A DNA stretch of 64,000 bases from Hyphomicrobiales bacterium (GTDB taxonomy: Bacteria; Pseudomonadota; Alphaproteobacteria; Rhizobiales; Aestuariivirgaceae). The stretch is from contig JADJVV010000001.1 in assembly GCA_016710435.1 (NCBI GenBank), positions 1,324,501 to 1,388,500 of the forward strand. Reading direction: 5' to 3'. The notes under the pieces are model-generated. The model was not told the origin of the DNA and ran no database searches. It saw nothing but the letters and a program-made list of their open reading frames with translations. Positions 43,837 through 51,676 of this stretch are shown piece after piece. Each line of letters starts with the position of its first letter. Within the stretch, counting starts at the first letter, position 1. The position numbers were made by a program, and so were the translations under genes.

Positions 43837-46203
43837 TCATATCTTCGTCACTCGCAATCTAAGAGAGTTCGCAATGACACTCACTGAACTCAGTGCCATG
43901 GCTGCAGCTGCAATTACCGGGGAAAGTAGCAGGCCAAAGGCCGGATAGAGAACACCAGCAGCAACTGGCACACCGGCCACATTGTAGATGAAGGCAAAGA
44001 ACAGGTTTTGCCGAATGTTGCTCATCGTCGCCCTGGAAAGTTTGATGGCTCGAGCAATACCGACGAGATCGCCCTTGAGAAGCGTCACACCTGCGCTTTC
44101 TATGGCGACGTCAGTCCCCGTACCCATGGCGATGCCGACGTCTGCTGCTGCCAAGGCCGGAGCGTCATTCACGCCATCACCCGCCATGGCCACGACAGCT
44201 CCTTCAGAGCGGAGTCGACTGACCACCGACGCTTTCTGATCCGGAAGAACATCAGATTCGACGTTTTGAATGCCTAGCTTTCGAGCAATGGCCTGAGCAG
44301 TGATCGCGTTGTCTCCTGTCAGCATCACAATGCGAATGCCAGCCGCCTCGATCTCCCTGAGAGCTACGGGCGTGGTTTCCTTGACCGGATCGGCTATCGC
44401 CAACAAACCGGCGAGCTTCGAATCTACTCCCACGTAGATTACGGTCGCGCCGTCTTGACGGAGTAAATCCGATTGGTGGGCGAGTGGGTCGGCAGAAATG
44501 CTGTGTTCCTCGAGGAAGCGGGAGTTGCCAAGTACCACCTTCTTGCCCTCGACGGTCCCCATCGCTCCTTTGCCAGTCGGAGACTCAAAATCTGTCACCT
44601 TCGCCAGTTTCAGGGATGACTGCTTTGCCTTTGCCAGAATAGCGTCCGCCAACGGGTGTTCACTCGCCTGTTCGACACTTGCGGCGATCCGCAGGAACTC
44701 TGCCTCATCGTATCCAGATATCGGTACAATCGCTGTAACGGCTGGCTTGCCTTCTGTAAGGGTGCCCGTTTTGTCGACGACAAGCGTGTTGATCTTCTCC
44801 AAGCGTTCCAAGGCTTCCGCGTTCTTGATCAACACGCCTGCTTGGGCACCACGACCGACGCCCACCATGATCGACATAGGCGTGGCGAGACCAAGAGCAC
44901 AGGGACACGCAATAATGAGAACTGCAACCGCCGCCACTAGGCCAAAGGCAAGGCGGGGCTCTGGCCCAAAGATGGACCACACCCCGAAGGCCAGAGCTGC
45001 GATGAGAATAACGAGGGGAACGAACCAGCCAGAAACCTGATCGGCCAGCCTCTGGATAGGTGCCTTGCTCCTCTGTGCGTCTGCCACCATCTGCACGATA
45101 CGAGACAGCATGGTGTCAGAACCGATCTTCTCTGCTTTGAAGATGAAGCTCCCCGATCTGTGGAGTGTGCCGCCAATGACTTTGGCCCCCGGTTCCTTCG
45201 ACACCGGCATGGACTCACCCGTCACCATCGACTCGTCGACTGATACGTGGCCCTCCACGATCACGCCATCGACGGGCACTTTCTCTCCAGGCCGAACCCT
45301 TAGCTGATCGCCAACCTGAATGGCATCGATTACGATCTCTTCGTCACTGCCATCTGCCTTTAGACGACGCGCAAACTTCGGAGCAAGTTTGAGCAATGCC
45401 TTGATTGCACCTGAGGTTTGCTCGCGGGCCCGAAGCTCGAGCACTTGCCCGAGCAGCACGAGAACGGTGATCACTGCTGCCGCCTCAAAATACACCGCTA
45501 CAGAACCGTCTGCTTCTCGAAAGGCCGCAGGAAAAATATCTGGAAGCGCAGTGGCGACAACGCTGTAGAACCACGCAACACCTGTACCCATGGCAATGAG
45601 GGTGAACATGTTGAGATGGCGCGAGGCCAGCGAATTCCACCCGCGCACAAAGAATGGCCAACCCGCCCAAAGGACAACAGGTGTCGCCAGGGCCAACTGA
45701 AGCCAGTTCGATGTCTGCTTGCTCAGCAACATATGGAGCGAGGTCATATGACCGCCCATCTCCAATGCAAAGACCGGCAGCGTGATCACCAGGCCAATCC
45801 AGAAGCGACGGGTCATGTCGGCGAGCTCTTCGCTGGGGCCGCTCTCTACAGAGGCCACCACGGGCTCCAATGCCATGCCGCATATCGGACAGCTGCCGGG
45901 GCCAACTTGCCGTATCTCCGGGTGCATTGGACACGTATAGATCGCACCAGAATCGGCAGTTTTCTGCGGAGCCGCGACGGATTTGACTTCAAGATACTGA
46001 GACGGATGAGCTTCGAATTTCGAGCGGCATCCTGCCGAGCAGAAATAGTGTGTCTCACCGTCCAACGTAAGCCGGTGAGGTGTCTTTTCTGGATTGACCT
46101 TCATTCCGCAAACCGGGTCCGTTACCCGACTGCCATGCGGAGTAATATCTTGGTGATGAGACGGAACTGCACGTGGGCTGTGGCTATGGGAGTGAGTGTT
46201 CAT
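43837..46203 (-). CDS. copA: Copper-translocating P-type ATPase
   Basis: Exports Cu(I) across the inner membrane. The 788-aa chain starts with a histidine-rich tail, then a YHS domain (residues about 27-72, VTDPVCGMKV and HYFCSAGCR) and a heavy-metal-binding domain (YTCPMHPEIRQVGPGSCPICGM, 89-110) in place of the usual HMA domains. The core has TGES, IIACPCALGLATP (ion-binding CPC), DKTGTLTEGKP (phosphorylated aspartate), SEHPLADAI, MLTGDN and GDGVNDAPAL. A CueR-like operator lies about 40 nt upstream of the start. The multicopper oxidase gene lies 182 nt upstream on the same strand. Confidence 0.95.
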   Translation of the reverse strand: MNTHSHSHSPRAVPSHHQDITPHGSRVTDPVCGMKVNPEKTPHRLTLDGETHYFCSAGCRSKFEAHPSQYLEVKSVAAPQKTADSGAIYTCPMHPEIRQVGPGSCPICGMALEPVVASVESGPSEELADMTRRFWIGLVITLPVFALEMGGHMTSLHMLLSKQTSNWLQLALATPVVLWAGWPFFVRGWNSLASRHLNMFTLIAMGTGVAWFYSVVATALPDIFPAAFREADGSVAVYFEAAAVITVLVLLGQVLELRAREQTSGAIKALLKLAPKFARRLKADGSDEEIVIDAIQVGDQLRVRPGEKVPVDGVIVEGHVSVDESMVTGESMPVSKEPGAKVIGGTLHRSGSFIFKAEKIGSDTMLSRIVQMVADAQRSKAPIQRLADQVSGWFVPLVILIAALAFGVWSIFGPEPRLAFGLVAAVAVLIIACPCALGLATPMSIMVGVGRGAQAGVLIKNAEALERLEKINTLVVDKTGTLTEGKPAVTAIVPISGYDEAEFLRIAASVEQASEHPLADAILAKAKQSSLKLAKVTDFESPTGKGAMGTVEGKKVVLGNSRFLEEHSISADPLAHQSDLLRQDGATVIYVGVDSKLAGLLAIADPVKETTPVALREIEAAGIRIVMLTGDNAITAQAIARKLGIQNVESDVLPDQKASVVSRLRSEGAVVAMAGDGVNDAPALAAADVGIAMGTGTDVAIESAGVTLLKGDLVGIARAIKLSRATMSNIRQNLFFAFIYNVAGVPVAAGVLYPAFGLLLSPVIAAAAMALSSVSVIANSLRLRVTKI

Positions 46204-46242
46204 GTCGAAATCCTAGATCTAGTGCGGATTACCTATGTGTGG

Positions 46243-46263
46243 CGCTTCCAATCGTGGGAAGGT
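46243..46263 (-). promoter_or_regulatory. CueR-like operator upstream of copA
   Basis: On the copA strand the sequence is ACCTTCC-CACGATT-GGAAGCG, matching the known CueR box ACCTTCC-N7-GGAAGGT at 12 of 14 positions with the correct 7-nt spacer. It is preceded by ATGACC in the -35 position, as in MerR-family promoters with long spacers. No cueR or other MerR gene is visible in the island, so the activator would have to come from elsewhere. Confidence 0.65.
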
Positions 46264-46385
46264 CATGAGATTTACTCCCCAAATAATGCTCGCGTTTTGC
46301 TACATTGTGTCACCAAATTCCTTGGATCACTTCAGCAGCTGCGAGGTGCAGTCGCGTGCGGGCCGCACCTCGTGATGTTGATAGG

Positions 46386-47831
46386 CTAGGCTTCATACCC
46401 AAAGGTCGTCATCATCCCACTCGCCATGTGATAGAGATGGTGACAGTGGAATGCCCAAGCCTTTGCAGGGTTGTTCGCATCGACGGCCACAGTCACGGTC
46501 TGCATCGGTGGAACAACTACGGTATCCCGGACAGCACCGGAAAAACGCTCCCCATCGATACCGACGACCTGGAAATGGTGCCCGTGCAGATGCATCGGAT
46601 GAGACATCATCGACATGTTCATTATGGCGATCTCGACGCGTTCTCCGGGCTTCGCAAGAACGGCATCGCCAGCCATAGCCCAGGTGTAGCCCTGCATGTT
46701 GCCCATCAGATGGACCATGTAGTTCCGGTCTGCGTCCCTCGCCGCAAGCGGACGTGCTGCAACAAGGGAGCGTTCCAACGCAAGATCGAGTACGGGTCCA
46801 GCGGCCTCTGCGGATACCGCATGGCGCTTCACCTCCGCGCCGATAGTTGCCAGAATGATGCCGGTCCTCTCGGGAGCACCTTCGCGGAGCGCCAGCACCG
46901 GGAACGCTCCGCCTTCTTTCGGGATCTCCAGGCGGATATCCGCCCGCTGCCCCATGGCCAGCGGGAACTGAGTGCCTGCGACAGGCTTAATCAGCTGGCC
47001 ATCGACGGCGATCAGGGTTGCGGAGAGACCGCCCGTATCGATGGTAAAGCCAGTGGCCGTCGCGCCATTGATGATGCGCAGCCGAACACGGCCGCCCTTC
47101 TCAACTTTGACTACTTCCGGATCGTCCAGCGTCCGGTCGTTGGCAAGATAGGCATCATAGGCGATGTCATTGAGGTCCATCCCTCCCATCATGCCGCCCC
47201 CTGACATCATCTTGCTCATGTCCATCTTGTTCATGCCCATGTTGCCCATGTTCATGTGGCTCATGTCGTGGTTCATACCGCCGTGGGCAGGCTTGTTGCC
47301 CTTCAGATTGGCGAGCAATTCCTCTGCGGGCGTAAATGAGAAGTCGTGCAGCAAGATCAACACTTCCTGTTCGTCCGCAGCGCGATCTTCTGCGGTACGG
47401 ACGATGAGCGGCGCTGCCAAGAGATTCTGCTCCTGGAGCGTGTGTGCGTGCATCCAGTGTGTGCCGCCATCCCCCACGGGGAAGCGATAGGCCCGCGCCT
47501 CACCTGCCTTGAGAAGCGGCATCGGCAAGTCAGGTACCCCATCGAACTCATTGGGAGGCGTCAGGCCATGCCAATGGATCATGGTGGGTTCAGTGAGACT
47601 GTTTTGGAGGGATACATCGAAGATGTCCCCGGCATTGAAGGTAAGACCCTGCTTCCCATCGGGGCCAATCAGCCCGTACACGGTGGCCGATTTGCCATTG
47701 ATGTCGAGGGTGCGGGTGGAAATCGTCAGTTTGCGCGTCTCGGTAGCCAAAACGCGTGACGACAGACTGGGGAGAATGCCGCCAAGTGCCAAGGCACAGG
47801 CCGAGCCCGTGAGGAGTGATCTGCGGTTCAT
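46386..47831 (-). CDS. Multicopper oxidase (CueO/CopA-like)
   Basis: Periplasmic oxidase of 481 aa that would oxidise Cu(I) to less toxic Cu(II). A twin-arginine-like signal (MNRRSLLTGSACALALGG) is followed by the copper-binding motifs HWHG, HWMHAHTLQEQ, HPMHLHGHHFQ and HCHHLYHMASGM. A methionine/histidine-rich insert around residues 180-220 (NHDMSHMNMGNMGMNK) resembles the CueO copper-sequestering loop. The frame starts 16 codons earlier, but ATG with GAGATATACACC before it is preferred. Lies 182 nt upstream of copA on the same strand; the CueR-like operator falls in that gap. Confidence 0.94.
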   Translation of the reverse strand: MNRRSLLTGSACALALGGILPSLSSRVLATETRKLTISTRTLDINGKSATVYGLIGPDGKQGLTFNAGDIFDVSLQNSLTEPTMIHWHGLTPPNEFDGVPDLPMPLLKAGEARAYRFPVGDGGTHWMHAHTLQEQNLLAAPLIVRTAEDRAADEQEVLILLHDFSFTPAEELLANLKGNKPAHGGMNHDMSHMNMGNMGMNKMDMSKMMSGGGMMGGMDLNDIAYDAYLANDRTLDDPEVVKVEKGGRVRLRIINGATATGFTIDTGGLSATLIAVDGQLIKPVAGTQFPLAMGQRADIRLEIPKEGGAFPVLALREGAPERTGIILATIGAEVKRHAVSAEAAGPVLDLALERSLVAARPLAARDADRNYMVHLMGNMQGYTWAMAGDAVLAKPGERVEIAIMNMSMMSHPMHLHGHHFQVVGIDGERFSGAVRDTVVVPPMQTVTVAVDANNPAKAWAFHCHHLYHMASGMMTTFGYEA

Positions 47832-47903
47832 GGTGTATATCTCAAAGTGCGCGGTCCGAGCCGGACTTTGCGCGTGCAACTGAAGAATGGATGGAATCGA
47901 TGT

Positions 47904-48260
47904 TCAGGCCGCGTGGCGCGGCGGTTCTTCAAGCGGCAAGAGATGCTGCCCGTGCGGGGCACGGGTGGGGAGAACGACAAAAGCCAGGTCTGGCGCCGTC
48001 CACGGCATCGTTACAGACACTCCGGCAGCAAAAAATGCTGTGCACGCCGCCGAAGTGCATTTGCCAGCCATATTACAAGGCAGCTGTTGCTTCTGATGAT
48101 GATCGCTGCAGTCCGCTCCGGCATGCGGGGATTGCCCCATCATCTCCTGAGACGACATTCCGTGGTCACAGCTGGACGCAGACGCCATGGCGAATTCACT
48201 GCTGATCGGCATCAAGCCGAACACCAAAACCACCAACGAGATCAGGAGCATCCGAAGCAT
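47904..48260 (-). CDS. Small exported Cys/His/Met-rich protein
   Basis: A 118-aa protein with a signal segment (MLRMLLISLVVLVFGLMPIS) and a middle rich in potential metal ligands: SSCDHGMSSQEMMGQSPHAGADCSDHH and LPCNMAGKCTSAAC. It ends in a proline-rich EEPPRHAA. It precedes the multicopper oxidase by 72 nt on the same strand and is probably a periplasmic copper-binding protein. It resembles unnamed small proteins heading such operons; no curated family is assigned. Confidence 0.7.
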   Translation of the reverse strand: MLRMLLISLVVLVFGLMPISSEFAMASASSCDHGMSSQEMMGQSPHAGADCSDHHQKQQLPCNMAGKCTSAACTAFFAAGVSVTMPWTAPDLAFVVLPTRAPHGQHLLPLEEPPRHAA

Positions 48261-48323
48261 ATGAGGCTACATAGCATGCCCAATAAGGAGAATCTTTGAC
48301 ATCGGTCAAACCGACGAAATCGC

Positions 48324-48335
48324 AAGGTAGACCTT
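48324..48335. promoter_or_regulatory. Short inverted repeat upstream of the copper operon
   Basis: AAGGT-AG-ACCTT lies about 65 nt upstream of the small exported protein gene, in the space between the copper and nickel blocks. It may be an operator half-site for a metal regulator but is too short to assign. Confidence 0.3.
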
Positions 48336-48372
48336 ATATTTCAAATACTTGACAGAGCTTTGATAGCGATTT

Positions 48373-48852
48373 TCACTCCACGCGGCGACCGCGCGCATAG
48401 CGATATTCGTGAACCGTAAGCGCGAGCACCACGACGTCGAGCATCGTCACCGCGATGAGCGCCCAACTCATACCGAACGAGAGTCGATACAGCTGATAAG
48501 CGATGAAACCGACCAGAACCGCCATGAAAGCCGGGTATGCCCACAATTTGTCCAGTAACACCCCACTAACCATTACCAATTTGAGCAATCCATGGCTCAA
48601 TAGGTAGTAGGCGGCGAAGGACTGGGTTGAAGGGCTAAAGGTCATGGCAAAGCCCCGTATGGCACCAGCTATGACGTCTTGGGGGTCTTCGAGCAGTTCA
48701 GTGGATGTCACGGCCTGGGCCAACTCCACGATCAGTGCATGGCTCACGAAGAGCAGCGCCAGTCCCGCCACGATCTCGACGAAGCTGTGAGCTGCTTTGA
48801 GCCACAAGCTGACCCGGAAGAGATCACGGATGGTTCTTTCAGTGACGATCAT
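48373..48852 (-). CDS. DUF2127 membrane protein
   Basis: A 159-aa integral membrane protein with about four spans: LWLKAAHSFVEIVAGLALLF, AAYYLLSHGLLKLVMVSGVLL, WAYPAFMAVLVGFIAYQLYRL and ALIAVTMLDVVVLALTVHEY. The HGLLKLV and EY end motifs are those of DUF2127. The open frame extends far upstream through the PAP2 gene; ATG of MIVTERTIRDLF was chosen, 20 nt after the PAP2 stop. Last gene of the rcnR-rcnA operon; function unknown. Confidence 0.83.
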   Translation of the reverse strand: MIVTERTIRDLFRVSLWLKAAHSFVEIVAGLALLFVSHALIVELAQAVTSTELLEDPQDVIAGAIRGFAMTFSPSTQSFAAYYLLSHGLLKLVMVSGVLLDKLWAYPAFMAVLVGFIAYQLYRLSFGMSWALIAVTMLDVVVLALTVHEYRYARGRRVE

Positions 48853-48872
48853 CGGTTCGAAGTGGCCGTGGT

Positions 48873-49436
48873 TCAAAGGATCCTTATCAGAAAATGATTC
48901 AAGCGCGAATCCGGCTTGTAGGCCATCCTGACACCGATGGCGGCAAGAGCGCCAATAAGCGCCCCACCAAGAACGTCGCTGGCGTAGTGGATGCCGATAT
49001 ACACCCGAGAAAACGCCACCAAGGCTGCTGCTACCAGCAGAAAAAGGCCTTGTGGGCGCAGGGAACACGACAACAAGAATGACACGGCTATCGCCACGGC
49101 AGCGGTCGCATGATCGGAGGGGAAAGACGGGTCAACGCTGGGAGCAATGTGCAAGTGCGTAACACCTGCGTCGTAGGGACGGACACGATCAAAAACCAGC
49201 AAGACAATCTGATTGATCCCCAGACCAAGCAGGAATGAGAATCCTGCAGAGACGAGCGTGTGACGGACTGCAGGCCTGTCGCCCCTTCGCCACCACTGCA
49301 CTGCGACTAAGGCAACCAGGATTGGAATGCCGTAGGCTGAAACTGCAATGAGAAAGGTGTCGATCGCAGTGGACTTTCCAGCGATCTGGTTGATGGCTTG
49401 CGTTACAGAAACATCTAAAGAGTACATCACCATCAT
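48873..49436 (-). CDS. PAP2-family membrane phosphatase
   Basis: A 187-aa lipid-phosphatase-type protein, possibly undecaprenyl-diphosphatase (BcrC-like). The three PAP2 motifs are present: FDRVRPYD, PSFPSDHATAA and SRVYIGIHYASDVLGG, distributed between membrane spans. It lies 15 nt after rcnA in the same direction. PAP2 genes with DUF2127 neighbours recur on metal-resistance islands, perhaps adjusting the envelope, but a specific role in metal tolerance is not established. Confidence 0.88.
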   Translation of the reverse strand: MMVMYSLDVSVTQAINQIAGKSTAIDTFLIAVSAYGIPILVALVAVQWWRRGDRPAVRHTLVSAGFSFLLGLGINQIVLLVFDRVRPYDAGVTHLHIAPSVDPSFPSDHATAAVAIAVSFLLSCSLRPQGLFLLVAAALVAFSRVYIGIHYASDVLGGALIGALAAIGVRMAYKPDSRLNHFLIRIL

Positions 49437-49451
49437 GAAAAGCTTGGTCTC

Positions 49452-50279
49452 TCAAAGATGCCAGTTCAATTCAATCATGCCTCGTATGGTGATGACTAGC
49501 CCAATGGTCATGACAATCCCCGCCGAAATGTACGGCAGTTTCTCGCCCCACTTGCTGAAGCCTGCCCATCTGGCTCTTGCCGCACTCGCGCCCCATGCCG
49601 CCGCAACTCCCACACCGACCATTGTCATGGCAAGCCCGATACTGAATGCCGCCACCATGCTGATGCCCAAGGTGAAGGCCTTCATCTGAAGGCAGATCAG
49701 CAGCACTGCTATAGCAGCAGGACACGGCAGCAGGCCGCCAGTAAAGCCAAACCACACGACTTCACCGCTTGTTACGTTCCTGTTGCCAGTGAAGCGATTG
49801 CGAACCTGGCGCGCGTGGGCCGCAGCATGTGCATCGAGGCCTTCCTCAGCCAACTCAGTGGCGTGAGAGTGCGTGTGGTCATCGTGATGATGGTGAGAAT
49901 GATTGTGGTCATGATCATGGTCATGTTCCGCATCTTGTTCGATGCGCAGCATCCAAAAAATGCGGAACGCCAAACCAATGATGAGCAAGCCGGATATCAG
50001 CACGAGCCATGGCTCCGCCTTATCCAGAATGAGCTTGTTTCCGAGGTACAGTCCAAGGAGAGCAATTACCCACACCACAATCGTGTGGCCGACTGCGGCG
50101 GACACACCCAAGATTACTGCCTGTGCCGGTGTACCCCGTACAGCTATGATGAACGCGGCCATCATGGACTTAGAATGCCCTGGTTCGAGTGCATGGAGTG
50201 CACCAAGGACAACCGCAATGGGCAGGTATAGCCACGGGTTTGCGGCACCATTCTGAATCAAAGACGCGATATCAGGCAT
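49452..50279 (-). CDS. rcnA: Nickel/cobalt efflux protein RcnA
   Basis: Inner-membrane exporter of Ni(II)/Co(II), 275 aa, almost the length of the E. coli protein. LGALHALEPGHSKSMMAAFIIAVRGT, GHTIVVW and FGFTGGLLPCPAAIAVLLICLQ are the conserved transport segments. Between them is the characteristic cytoplasmic histidine loop (DHDHDHNHSHHHHDDHTHSH). The gene follows rcnR by 11 nt and is therefore co-regulated with it. Confidence 0.95.
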   Translation of the reverse strand: MPDIASLIQNGAANPWLYLPIAVVLGALHALEPGHSKSMMAAFIIAVRGTPAQAVILGVSAAVGHTIVVWVIALLGLYLGNKLILDKAEPWLVLISGLLIIGLAFRIFWMLRIEQDAEHDHDHDHNHSHHHHDDHTHSHATELAEEGLDAHAAAHARQVRNRFTGNRNVTSGEVVWFGFTGGLLPCPAAIAVLLICLQMKAFTLGISMVAAFSIGLAMTMVGVGVAAAWGASAARARWAGFSKWGEKLPYISAGIVMTIGLVITIRGMIELNWHL

Positions 50280-50290
50280 ATATGATTGGC

Positions 50291-50563
50291 CTACTTAAGA
50301 TAGCTACGCACGACATCGATTAGTTCTTCGGCCCCTTGACGCCGCTCGCGCTCGCTGGCTACCCCAAGAATATGCCCGTTGATATGATCTTCAATCAGCT
50401 CTGCCGTGAGACCGCCAACTGCGCCACGAACTGATGCAATCAGCTGGAGTACATCCGCGCACCCAAGCTCTGTCTCCAGGGCACGCTCGACCGCCTCAAC
50501 TTGGCCCCGGATTCGACGAACACGGGCGAGCAATTTGGACTTATCTCGAAGGGTATGTGACAT
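50291..50563 (-). CDS. rcnR: Nickel/cobalt-responsive repressor RcnR
   Basis: A 90-aa CsoR/RcnR-family all-helical repressor. All four RcnR metal ligands are in place: His3 (MSHTLRDK), Cys35 (ELGCADVL), His60 and His64 (EDHINGHILGV), which distinguishes it from FrmR and CsoR. GGAG lies 6 nt before the ATG; a longer frame upstream is spurious. A G6 operator-like site lies in its leader, so it likely represses itself and rcnA until metal binds. Confidence 0.95.
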   Translation of the reverse strand: MSHTLRDKSKLLARVRRIRGQVEAVERALETELGCADVLQLIASVRGAVGGLTAELIEDHINGHILGVASERERRQGAEELIDVVRSYLK

Positions 50564-50578
50564 GATATCTCCAATAAC

Positions 50579-50592
50579 ATAGGGGGGTATAT
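50579..50592. promoter_or_regulatory. RcnR-type G-tract operator
   Basis: ATA-GGGGGG-TAT, 15 nt upstream of the rcnR ATG. Known RcnR sites consist of a G6 (or C6) tract flanked by short inverted arms (TACT-G6-N-AGTA). Here the arms are ATA/TAT. Position overlapping the leader fits autorepression. Confidence 0.65.
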
Positions 50593-50835
50593 TATATTTC
50601 TCAAATGCGTCAAGCATCCCAGTTTGGGCATTGCCTTGGTGGGGAGAAATAAAGGGCCTGCCATCATATGGACACCGAAAATTAGAACCCCCAGCGCCAG
50701 CAACAGATATGGCTGCGGATATCGATTTTGACTCGGATCGTCGTTTGAATAAGTTCCCTGTTAGGGGCTTGCAATTGTCCCTCCAGGCGACATGCTGAAC
50801 CATCGCGTCCCTCCACTTTAGCCATAGGACGCACC

Positions 50836-51240
50836 ATGTCTGGCTCGACGACACTCGCAACAGATAAGCTCGCATGCTTGATTGGCGTACCTTCTGCACC
50901 CATCCTCGTTTATGTGCGTGACGACGATGACTACGCGGAATTGCACTTTCATGTCCCGGGCTCGATACGGAAATCCAATAAAGATTTGGAGCCTTGGATC
51001 AGGGTCTACAAGGCGGATAAGCAAACAGACAAGAACTCAATGACGATCGCGATCAATCGTAAGGTCTATGACGACTTCTTCCGTTACGACAGCGCCAAGC
51101 TAAGACTGATTGGCAAGCCTGCCCCCGGGTTAAATCCCCAACCCAAACTCGGGCCCTGGATAATCGACCTAAGGCGGACCGTGAAAGTGGCAGAGGCAAT
51201 GCAGGAATGCTTCGATATTCAGGACACTTACGGCAACTAA
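50836..51240 (+). CDS. Hypothetical protein of the island
   Basis: A 134-aa protein without signal peptide or membrane span. LACLIGVPSAPILVYVRDDDDYAELHFHVPGS suggests a small alpha/beta fold and LGPWIIDLRRTVKVAEAMQECF ends it. It is divergent from rcnR and separated from its neighbours by several hundred bases, so it seems monocistronic. No family is recognised; AGGACG upstream of the ATG is a weak ribosome-binding site. Confidence 0.55.
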   Translation: MSGSTTLATDKLACLIGVPSAPILVYVRDDDDYAELHFHVPGSIRKSNKDLEPWIRVYKADKQTDKNSMTIAINRKVYDDFFRYDSAKLRLIGKPAPGLNPQPKLGPWIIDLRRTVKVAEAMQECFDIQDTYGN

Positions 51241-51676
51241 ACCCATGCATTTTCGACGACAACCGCACGTAGTTCAACCAGGACTCTTTCTTTTTGCGGA
51301 GAAAGTCAGGTGTGAAGACTGCAATGACCTCTTTGTGAGGCCCTGGTCAGATGCGGAAGGGAAGTTGCGATTGATTGATGATAGATAGAAATAGGCATCA
51401 TCTGGAGGCGCTAATACAGCCCCTTTGAGGTTATTCTGACTTCAGACTTCGGAGCGGCACAGGTGATATCCTGAAGTCATTCATGTTCAAGTGAGTTACC
51501 TAGGGGGAGTGTTGCCCAGCTTGTAAGTTCGTGCCAATCTATGCGAACTAGGCTGAATTCAAGCGGATGTCGGTCAAAGATATCGATAGCCTCACTCTGC
51601 ACGTGTATCTTCTTTTCCCTCGACGGGCGGTATCGAACTCCTGATCCCATTTGCGGTTTTCCTGCGGATTGCGCTC
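51241..51676. other. Gene-free stretch before the exported-protein pair
   Basis: About 435 bases with no credible gene on either strand. It presumably holds the promoter of the downstream pair; no -35/-10 match, hairpin or repeat stands out. Confidence 0.45.

Noticed and set aside
48853..49068. Upstream extension of the DUF2127 frame
   Set aside because: It overlaps the PAP2 gene, whose three motifs are intact in another frame; the extension has no domain similarity.
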